Assembly: GCF_003952225.1 (NCBI RefSeq)
Contig: NZ_CP034437.1
Span: forward strand, 2,246,501-2,310,500
Reading direction: 5' to 3'
DNA length: 64,000 bases
Source: Paenibacillus albus
Lineage (GTDB): Bacteria > Bacillota > Bacilli > Paenibacillales > Paenibacillaceae
Of this stretch, positions 58,457 through 64,000 are shown piece after piece. A program made the position numbers and the translations under genes. The notes below the pieces were generated by a model, which was not told the origin of the DNA, did no database searches, and saw nothing but the letters and a program-made list of their open reading frames with translations. The stretch's first letter is position 1. Each line of letters begins with the position of its first letter.

Positions 58457-58693
58457 ATGCTCGTACCGGTGGAGTCCAAGCAAATCGCATTCTGTTCGTA
58501 CAACGAGGGCGAGTCGTCGCTGTATCTGTATTATCATACAGGAGATGTAGCTATCTTCTCATCCATTGGCAAGACCGACTATCAATCGATCATAGACTCG
58601 CCGAACCGCTATGATACTCTGATGATGATCATGAAGAAGAGTCATACATGTGCGGAAATTGATCCCAATTTCCCAGAGCTGAGGATGGATTGA
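58457..58693 (+). CDS. KTSC-domain-like small protein
   Basis: A 78-residue cytosolic protein: VPVESKQIAFCSYNEGESSLYLYYHTGDVAIFSSIGKTDYQSIIDSPNRYDTLMMIMKK. The order (V.S..I.....Y......L...Y..G..........Y..I......Y) resembles KTSC, a small beta-alpha domain of unknown function found in many bacteria, but the family name motif is only loosely kept. GGGAGG lies 8 bases before ATG. The space from 58694 to 59041 holds a terminator hairpin and the promoter of the wall-hydrolase gene. Confidence 0.55.
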   Translation: MLVPVESKQIAFCSYNEGESSLYLYYHTGDVAIFSSIGKTDYQSIIDSPNRYDTLMMIMKKSHTCAEIDPNFPELRMD

Positions 58694-58848
58694 AGGCGGG
58701 AGAGGGTAATTGGTATTATTTACATGTTAAGGACGATTTTGCTTCCGGATAGTACTTTTGGCACTTCGTTAGGACCGATTGTGAAACAATTGTAAATGCA
58801 GGTAAAGGTTAGCTTTTGCCTATTCAAATGAGCGGTTTCTCCGTACAG

Positions 58849-58876
58849 AGACGTCCCGATCGGGAGGCGTCTTTTT
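58849..58876 (+). terminator. Terminator upstream of the wall-hydrolase gene
   Basis: AGACGTCCCGA pairs (one mismatch) with TCGGGAGGCGTCT (58859-58871) and ends in TTTTTT. It lies about 150 bases after the KTSC-like gene. Confidence 0.7.
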
Positions 58877-59041
58877 TGCTGTGCGTGCATGGTGATGGGG
58901 CTTATCGACTAAGGCAGCGATCGACAAATGAGACAAGCGGACGATATGTCAGGTAGGCTTGCGAACGTACAATTGTTGAAGGGCTATAGAGCCTTCAGCA
59001 TGAACGAACGCATCCATTACTTGAGGAGGAAGTCAAACAAC

Positions 59042-60028
59042 ATGAAAAAGATTACAGCATCGTTACTAGTCTTTATTTTAACCGCTTTGCTTGTTATTCC
59101 GGCCGCCATGGCTGCACAAGGGACATCGCCGGTCGTCGGTGAGCTCCAGTCCAGCGCAAGCTTCCGCAGTCAGCCGTCCACATCGTCCACCGTCTATAAG
59201 TATTTTAAGAAAGGCGAGAACGTCGTCATTCTTGAAGAAACGAACGCATACTGGTACAAAGTGCAGGACGTGTATGGAAAGATCGGTTATGTCTCCTCCT
59301 CGGACAAGTATATTGATATTATCTATAACGCAACCATTGCAGCTTCGGTAAACTTCCGCACATCGGCATCGACAGACGGCTCCAAGATTCGTCTCTTGAA
59401 CAAAGGCGAGTCGGTGTTGATTACAGGTAAACCAAGCAGCGCATGGTATGCGGTAACAGATTCGACTGGCAAGAAGGGTTACGTCAGCACGCAAGAACAA
59501 TACATAACGACTGGCCCGGCATTCTCGATGCCAACTGGCACAGTTAGCGCACCGTCGACACCATCGACGCCTGCAGCACCAACGCAGTCCGCAACTATTG
59601 AAAAAATCATCGCTGCGGGCATGAAATACTGGGGCACGCCCTACGAGTTTGGTTCCGACCGCGACACGACAACGACATTCGATTGCTCCGACTTCGTTCG
59701 TACAGCTTTCCGTGAGGGGGCGAGCGTTACACTGCCTTCGGATTCCCGTAAACAAGGCGACTACGTGAAGGCTAAAGGCTCCGTGAAGACGGACTGGCAC
59801 CAATTGAAGCGCGGCGACCTCATGTTCTTCATGGACTACAAGGGAGCGAAAGCTTCGTCATATGCAGGCATCAATAAAGCGACTGAGACGATTACGCATG
59901 TCGGCATCTACCTCGGCAATGGCCAAATTCTGCATACCTACTCCACAGAATCCGGCGGCGTTCGCACAAGCGACATCGCAGGCACGCAGTGGGATTACCG
60001 CTTCTTGTTCGGCGGCAGCGCGCTGTAA
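59042..60028 (+). CDS. SH3b-NlpC/P60 cell-wall endopeptidase
   Basis: A 328-residue secreted peptidoglycan hydrolase: signal peptide (cleavage after PAAMAA), two bacterial SH3 domains (about 30-92 and 100-160; SASFRSQPSTSSTVYKYFKKGENVVILEE and SVNFRTSASTDGSKIRLLNKGESVLI), a Pro/Ser/Thr linker and an NlpC/P60 domain with catalytic Cys215 (TFDCSDFVRTAF) and His286 (THVGIYLGNG). It would cleave gamma-D-Glu/meso-DAP stem bonds in the wall. ATG 59042 is about 10 bases after GAGGAGGAAG; an upstream in-frame start would add 38 polar residues before the signal. The insertion YKGAKASSYAGINK between the two catalytic regions is longer than usual. Confidence 0.9.
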   Translation: MKKITASLLVFILTALLVIPAAMAAQGTSPVVGELQSSASFRSQPSTSSTVYKYFKKGENVVILEETNAYWYKVQDVYGKIGYVSSSDKYIDIIYNATIAASVNFRTSASTDGSKIRLLNKGESVLITGKPSSAWYAVTDSTGKKGYVSTQEQYITTGPAFSMPTGTVSAPSTPSTPAAPTQSATIEKIIAAGMKYWGTPYEFGSDRDTTTTFDCSDFVRTAFREGASVTLPSDSRKQGDYVKAKGSVKTDWHQLKRGDLMFFMDYKGAKASSYAGINKATETITHVGIYLGNGQILHTYSTESGGVRTSDIAGTQWDYRFLFGGSAL

Positions 60029-60045
60029 AATAGGATTCGAAGAGA

Positions 60046-60087
60046 GAGAGCCTCATTTCCACAATAAGTGGAAGTGAGGCTCTTTAT
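60046..60087. terminator. Bidirectional terminator between wall-hydrolase and AMP-binding genes
   Basis: AGAGCCTCATTTCCAC (60047-60062), loop AATAA, GTGGAAGTGAGGCTCT, then TTATT. Perfect 16-bp stem. Confidence 0.9.
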
Positions 60088-61619
60088 TATTGAAGCTGTG
60101 TCCGCAGCTGTTTTTTGTCCAGCTTATCTACGGCCGTCCGTGGCAATGCATCTAGGATGAACAGCTGCGTGGGCCACTTGTGCTGTGCAAGATATGCTTC
60201 GCAATGCGCTTGCAGCTGTTCCAAGTCCAAGGCGCCTCCATCCTGCAAAACAACGCAAGCGACGAGCTGCTCACCTTCGAGAGGGAGCGGGAGTCCGACC
60301 ACCGCCGCATCGATAACCATCGCATGTGCGGAGATCACTTGCTCCACTTCAGAGCAGTAGACATTGGAGCCGCCTATGATAACCATGTCCTTCAATCGGT
60401 CCAATATATAGAGGTATCCGTCTGTATCCAGATATCCGATATCTCCAGTTCGTATCCAGCCTTCCAGCATAGCATCGTTGGAAGCCTCCGGATTGCCCCA
60501 ATACCCTAACATTATCTGCGCACCGCGAACAACAATTTCACCCGGGATGTTGGCGGCTGCTTCAACACCGTCCTCGCTCATGATCCGCACTTCCAAGGCA
60601 TTCTCCCCTTGGATACCGAGATCGGCAGGGCGGCCTACGGATCGCAGACGGGCGGGATCGTTCAGATGATGTGCCGGAAATAATCGGCTGATCGACATGC
60701 CGCATTCCGCTTGCGAGTAGTTGTTGACGATCATGGCTTTTGGGAACTGAGCCATCGCGCCTTGCAGCGTTTCCGGTGCAATGTTAGATCCTCCACAGCC
60801 GATGACTTTAAGGCTTGATGTATTCCGGCCGGTCGCAGCTGCTTCGCGTGTGAAATCACGAAGCAGCTTGCCGACTGTACTAAGAACAGTAATCCGGTCT
60901 CGTTCGACTGCCTCTAGGATGTTGTGCACATCGGCGGGATAATCGTCCAGAAAGACCAGACATCCGCCAGCTGCCATCGTCGCCCACAATTGAAACTGTC
61001 CGACAAGGTGCGAGATGTTAAGGACGAGCACTCGTCGTTCTTGGTCATATCCGAACCCGGCAGAGGGAGTGAACTGATTCCAAGCCGACATGCCGCGATG
61101 CGAATGAATGACTCCCTTAGGCTTGCCAGTCGTTCCGCCCGTGTAGATGAGCACGGCTGCATCCTCTTCGCTTCGTTCGCCTGCGCCTGCTGGAGGCAGA
61201 GGGGAATCTTTCAGAAGCATTCGCTGCAAAGATAGAGTCGTTAACAGCTTTGGAGGGCTCAAGAGAAGCCGTGCTGCTGCTTGAGAAGTTTCGGCATAAC
61301 GAGTATCATGTATCAGAATATGTGGCTTCGCATCTTCGAGAATGGCGGCAATTTCGAGTGGTGTCTGCAGCGGAGATGGAACAAATGGAATGGCGCCGAT
61401 CTGAACCGCCGCGTACAGCAGCGCGACAAGCTGCGGATCAGGCTCCCCTAGAAGAGCAACACGATCACCGGGCCGCAGGCCCTCGTTATACAAGGCACAG
61501 CTGAGCTGCTTGGCAAGGCGATGGAGCTCTCTATAGGATACGATTTGATCATGCCGCTCAAGCGCCGGTGCTTCAGGGAATAAGCTTGCTGCGAGCGGAA
61601 GTCGTTCGGATAAAAGCAT
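60087..61619 (-). CDS. AMP-dependent acyl-CoA/aryl-acid synthetase-like enzyme
   Basis: A 510-residue ANL-superfamily ligase: AMP-binding core AAVLIYTGGTTGKPKGVIHSHRGM, Q/AEC loop NNYSQAECGMS, TGD(I)GYLDTDGYLYILDRLKDMVIIGG, and the C-terminal lysine region LPRTAVDKLDKKQLR. It is shorter than fatty-acyl-CoA ligases and resembles aryl- or short-acyl-activating members. No thiolation or CoA-pathway gene is next to it, so the acyl substrate is unknown. ATG 61619 is chosen, six bases after GGAGGT; the in-frame ATG 61634 would overlap that site. Confidence 0.85.
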   Translation of the reverse strand: MLLSERLPLAASLFPEAPALERHDQIVSYRELHRLAKQLSCALYNEGLRPGDRVALLGEPDPQLVALLYAAVQIGAIPFVPSPLQTPLEIAAILEDAKPHILIHDTRYAETSQAAARLLLSPPKLLTTLSLQRMLLKDSPLPPAGAGERSEEDAAVLIYTGGTTGKPKGVIHSHRGMSAWNQFTPSAGFGYDQERRVLVLNISHLVGQFQLWATMAAGGCLVFLDDYPADVHNILEAVERDRITVLSTVGKLLRDFTREAAATGRNTSSLKVIGCGGSNIAPETLQGAMAQFPKAMIVNNYSQAECGMSISRLFPAHHLNDPARLRSVGRPADLGIQGENALEVRIMSEDGVEAAANIPGEIVVRGAQIMLGYWGNPEASNDAMLEGWIRTGDIGYLDTDGYLYILDRLKDMVIIGGSNVYCSEVEQVISAHAMVIDAAVVGLPLPLEGEQLVACVVLQDGGALDLEQLQAHCEAYLAQHKWPTQLFILDALPRTAVDKLDKKQLRTQLQ

Positions 61620-61759
61620 ATGATTCACCTCCATAGTGACTTAATCGGGTATGTTAACTCGGATTTATTCGAGCATATCATTTTTGAGGGATGAGGGGTG
61701 ATTAGACTTTCCAATGAAATCCATTAGTTCAGCTAATAAGCATCAGAAGGAGGCTCATA

Positions 61760-62503
61760 ATGGAATATAGGTATGAGAGAGACAAAGAAAACTATGAGGA
61801 TTACGCAAGTGGAAGAGTACTCTATAATGCGCATGGAACTACAGCATTTCCCGTAAGGCTGGCGAGCGAGATTATTCAGCGATGCTTTCAAGTGCTTGTG
61901 GCCAAAGGAAGCAAAGGTCCATATTCCATCTATGATCCTTGCTGCGGCGGAGCTTATCTGCTCACGGTAGTAGGTTTACTTCATAGCGAACACATTCAAT
62001 CGATCTATGCTTCCGACATTAATGAAGATGTGCTCGGCATTGCAGAGAAGAATTTATCCTTGCTTTCGGCTGCCGGAATCGACAAACGGAAAGAACAGAT
62101 TCAAGAATACATAAAGTTGTACAATAAAGCGTCTCATGTTTCGGCTCTTGAAAGTGCTGAACGGCTGAGCCATTTGATTGAGGGTTCAAGTATTGAGAAT
62201 GTGACCGCGTTCCAGAGTGATATCACTGCTTCTGATTATAATAAAGTGATGCATCATTCAGTGAATATTGTCATAACAGACCTTCCCTATGGCGACATCG
62301 TGACTTGGAGAAGCGACAGCCCAGATCCGTTAAACAACTTTTTTGAACATGCCTATGATCTGTTAGAAGGTTCGCACTCCGTATTAGCAGTTATTGCAGA
62401 TAAGAGTCAGAAGCTCAAACACGAGAAGTTCAGAAGAATCGAATTCGTCAAGATCGGCAAAAGACAGATGGCGATATTCGAGCCTATCATTGCCTCCAAT
62501 TGA
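61760..62503 (+). CDS. AviRa-like 23S rRNA (guanine-N2) methyltransferase
   Basis: A 247-residue SAM methyltransferase. The opening MEYRYERDKENYEDYASGRVLYNAHGTTAFPVRLASEIIQRC, the SAM motif IYDPCCGGAYLLTVVGLLH, YASDINEDVLGIAEKNL and the catalytic-type TDLPYGDIVTW follow the order I know for AviRa, which methylates G2535 of 23S rRNA and gives avilamycin-type resistance in its producer. A house-keeping or uncharacterised rRNA target is equally possible in this host. GGAGGCTCATA precedes ATG 61760 closely. Single gene with a terminator. The middle (100-165) is a helical insertion seen in the same place as in AviRa. Confidence 0.78.
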   Translation: MEYRYERDKENYEDYASGRVLYNAHGTTAFPVRLASEIIQRCFQVLVAKGSKGPYSIYDPCCGGAYLLTVVGLLHSEHIQSIYASDINEDVLGIAEKNLSLLSAAGIDKRKEQIQEYIKLYNKASHVSALESAERLSHLIEGSSIENVTAFQSDITASDYNKVMHHSVNIVITDLPYGDIVTWRSDSPDPLNNFFEHAYDLLEGSHSVLAVIADKSQKLKHEKFRRIEFVKIGKRQMAIFEPIIASN

Positions 62504-62511
62504 AAGGTTAA

Positions 62512-62550
62512 GAGAACCCGTTAACGCACCGGCATTGGGTTCTTTTTTGC
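62512..62550 (+). terminator. Terminator after the AviRa-like gene
   Basis: AGAACCC (62514-62520) pairs with GGGTTCT (62538-62544) across a 17-base loop and runs into T6. Confidence 0.7.
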
Positions 62551-62555
62551 TTTTG

Positions 62556-62586
62556 CCGCGAATAAGCGCTTCTGGGTTCGTTAGAC
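62556..62586. repeat. Single unit related to the nested inverted repeat
   Basis: GCGAATAAGCGCTTCTGGG followed by TTCGTTAGA matches the right-arm unit at 33093-33121 (GAATAACGCTTCTGAGATCCGTTACA) apart from small indels. It lies in the space between two convergent genes. Confidence 0.5.
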
Positions 62587-62604
62587 GGAGTGACTACAAA
62601 GATG

Positions 62605-62641
62605 CAAAAAAAAAACCGTCACTGCATCAGCTGCAGGACGG
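62605..62641 (-). terminator. Terminator overlapping the end of the glycosyltransferase gene
   Basis: On the minus strand, CCGTC-CTGCA-GCTGA-TGCAG-T-GACGG is followed by about ten T. The left arm is the last codons of the gene (VLQLMQ), so stop codon and terminator share bases. Confidence 0.8.
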
Positions 62642-63734
62642 CGCGCGAACATTCCATCGGGTTGTATTGTTGATTGCGCTTGTTCATGAGATCCATTCGG
62701 TGCTGCACCGACGTATAAGGCTCCTGAATGATTTTGAACCACTTGTCGATCGTCTCGGTGGATTCGAGCATTTCACCGAAGCCGCTTGCAACGAAGTACT
62801 CGCAGTTCACTTCTTCTTGCCCTGGGATTGGCTCGTAGAACAGCATGGGGATGCCTTTGCTGAGCCCTTCGGTACAGGTCATGCCGCCTGGCTTCGTGAT
62901 CAGCAGATCGGACAGATCCATCAGCTTGTTGATCTCTTTTGTAAACCCGAGCACTTTAATGTTTGGGTGCTGGTAGTTCGGATCGGCGAGCATCTTCTCG
63001 CGCACCTTGTCATTGTTGCCCACGCAGTAGATGAGCTGGACGGAGTCGCGGTAACGCGTCATATACGATAACAGATCGTCGCTGTACATAATCCCCCAGC
63101 CGCCGCCCATAATAAGGACGGTTGGCAGTGCTTTCAGATCAAACTGGGCCTGAAGCTCCGACCGGTCGTACGTCTGCCAGAAATTCGGATGCACAGGTAT
63201 GCCCGTGACCTGAATTCGGCTTGCCGAGGTGCCGCGTTCGGTTAGCTTGTTCTTTACTTCCACGGTTGATACCAAATATTTGGTCACTTCAGAGCTCGTC
63301 CAAGTGCCATGCGCATCATAGTCCGTAATGAGCGTGTAGAGCGGAACGTTAAGTCCAAGCCGCTTCAGCCGCGCTACGACGGCATTCGGAACGGGATGCG
63401 TACACACGATAAGATCGGGCTTCAGCTGTGCAATTACCTGCTCCGTATGCTTGTAGAACAAGCGGTGCAATGCGAGCTGAGTAAATCGGTTCAATGATTT
63501 CTTATATTGTCTGCGATAAAGCGTACCGAGAAGTTTCGGCTGCTTTGTAACGGTTCTACGGTAGGCGGATACAATTAATGGCCCAATAACCGGATTGAGA
63601 AAATTGCCCAGTTCAATCACCCGGGTTTGAATATGAGGATCTAGCGAACGCAGACCGACAGCCAGCGCATAGGCGGCTTGGGTATGGCCGGATCCGAACC
63701 CTTCGGATAAGAGCAACACTCGTTTTTTACGCAT
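62619..63734 (-). CDS. UgtP/MGDG-synthase-like glycosyltransferase
   Basis: A 371-residue GT-B enzyme of family GT28: N-terminal RVLLLSEGFGSGHTQAAYALAVGL (the Gly-rich acceptor loop of MurG, UgtP and MGDG synthase), IVCTHPVPNAVVARLKR, and the UDP-sugar-binding C-terminal half GGGWGIM, VLGFTKEINKLMDLSDLLITKPGGMTCTEGLSKGIPMLFYEPIPGQEEVN. The KPGG..T..E segment is the donor site. UgtP glucosylates diacylglycerol for glycolipids and lipoteichoic acid anchors; a comparable role is inferred. It is probably membrane-associated by its N-domain without a helix. ATG 63732-63734 lies after AGGTGAAG. Confidence 0.88.
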   Translation of the reverse strand: MRKKRVLLLSEGFGSGHTQAAYALAVGLRSLDPHIQTRVIELGNFLNPVIGPLIVSAYRRTVTKQPKLLGTLYRRQYKKSLNRFTQLALHRLFYKHTEQVIAQLKPDLIVCTHPVPNAVVARLKRLGLNVPLYTLITDYDAHGTWTSSEVTKYLVSTVEVKNKLTERGTSASRIQVTGIPVHPNFWQTYDRSELQAQFDLKALPTVLIMGGGWGIMYSDDLLSYMTRYRDSVQLIYCVGNNDKVREKMLADPNYQHPNIKVLGFTKEINKLMDLSDLLITKPGGMTCTEGLSKGIPMLFYEPIPGQEEVNCEYFVASGFGEMLESTETIDKWFKIIQEPYTSVQHRMDLMNKRNQQYNPMECSRAVLQLMQ

Positions 63735-63915
63735 TTCTTCACCTGCTTCTCTAACCGGATCGACAACTCACAATTATGCTTATACTCAATATTACGATGC
63801 ATCAATAAACAACACAAGATTGGAATTAGCACTTGCGGTTATCCGGCACCTTAATCTATCCTAAAAAATAGGAGTTTTGTGCTCCTAAAGCAAAAGAATG
63901 AGAATGGAGTGGTTA

Positions 63916-64000
63916 ATGATGCAGCAAGAAAAATGGATTCCGGAGATTGGTACAATTGTAGCCTTTACCTATAAATCAGGACAATATGCAGGGGAAGTCA
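63916..64000 (+). CDS. 5' end of an unrecognised gene (runs off the window)
   Basis: ATG 63916 (or ATG 63919) is six to nine bases after GGAG and opens a frame running to the window end: MMQQEKWIPEIGTIVAFTYKSGQYAGEV. IGTIVAFTYKSGQYAGEV resembles the opening strands of small SH3-like or DUF2187-type barrels, but 28 residues are too few to say. A TAGGAG/CTCCTA hairpin lies upstream at about 63870-63888. Confidence 0.45.
   Translation, partial: MMQQEKWIPEIGTIVAFTYKSGQYAGEV

Noticed and set aside
58694..59041. c-di-AMP (ydaO-type) or other riboswitch before the NlpC/P60 gene
   Set aside because: Such switches often precede wall hydrolases, so I looked; the conserved core sequences were not found and the only clear structure is a simple terminator hairpin.
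1..64000. tRNA, rRNA, prophage or insertion-sequence content
   Set aside because: I looked for cloverleaf-type sequence, rRNA segments, integrase, transposase and terminal repeats and saw none that could be supported; the basic-tail frame near 53.95 kb is too short to call a transposase remnant.

Overview
The window reads as chromosome from a Gram-positive, spore-forming Paenibacillaceae-type bacterium (Paenibacillus or a close relative). The signs are two S-layer-homology (SLH) proteins, a YhcN/YlaJ-type sporulation lipoprotein, a 5TM sporulation-type histidine kinase, UPF0291, YjzC and CvfC-like small proteins, AraC/LacI-controlled sugar-uptake genes, strong Shine-Dalgarno sequences with many TTG/GTG starts, and lipobox rather than periplasmic export signals. 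I found no tRNA, rRNA, CRISPR array, phage or intact insertion sequence. All annotation is from reading the sequence; no database search was run.

Layout. 0-7 kb: the tail of an unknown gene, a 1.4-kb-residue surface protein with SLH anchor, then an HxlR regulator divergent from a short-chain-type epimerase followed by an aldo/keto-reductase-like protein that has lost catalytic residues. 7-11.3 kb: TetR-methionine aminopeptidase pair, then an iron locus: a Fur-boxed siderophore-binding lipoprotein and an AraC regulator whose C-terminal half is a paralogue of that lipoprotein. 11.3-17 kb: metal homeostasis block (Zn/Cd P-type ATPase, ArsR/CadC regulator, CopC-like protein, CDF exporter, YjzC-like small protein, ZIP transporter) with two related ArsR-type operator sequences. 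17-19.5 kb: small SLH protein, MarR-DoxX pair with dyads at both promoters, UPF0291 protein. 19.5-24 kb: an export/electron-transfer cluster (lipoprotein cytochrome c, TatC with a CTG start, TatA, GMC flavoprotein, Tat-signal lipoprotein small subunit). 24-27 kb: sporulation lipoprotein, GNAT, histidine kinase.

27-50 kb is a carbohydrate region: LacI regulator with two identical operator palindromes flanking its own gene and leading into two Gfo/Idh/MocA dehydrogenases; a frameshifted stalk-domain surface protein; an aldo/keto reductase; a nested inverted-repeat element; a GH123-like enzyme; a PhyH dioxygenase; a frameshifted AraC regulator; two overlapping glycosidase-like genes (GH5-like and apiosidase-like); two medium-chain dehydrogenases divergent from an AraC regulator; an ABC sugar transporter (two permeases and a binding lipoprotein) behind a 24-bp perfect palindrome, followed by a GH36 alpha-galactosidase and a TIM-barrel isomerase. 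The natural reading is uptake and intracellular breakdown of galactose- and possibly apiose- or aminosugar-containing plant or cell-wall glycans.

50-64 kb is more mixed: transglutaminase-like exported protein, APH-like kinase, an 11-unit 51-bp tandem repeat array (a lone copy sits at 21.1 kb), a GC-rich CvfC/HEAT protein, MBL-fold hydrolase, ABC-F ATPase, zinc-ribbon protein, methyltransferase, KTSC-like protein, SH3-NlpC/P60 wall hydrolase, acyl-CoA-synthetase-like enzyme, AviRa-like rRNA methyltransferase, and a UgtP/MGDG-synthase-like glycosyltransferase, ending in the first codons of an unknown gene.
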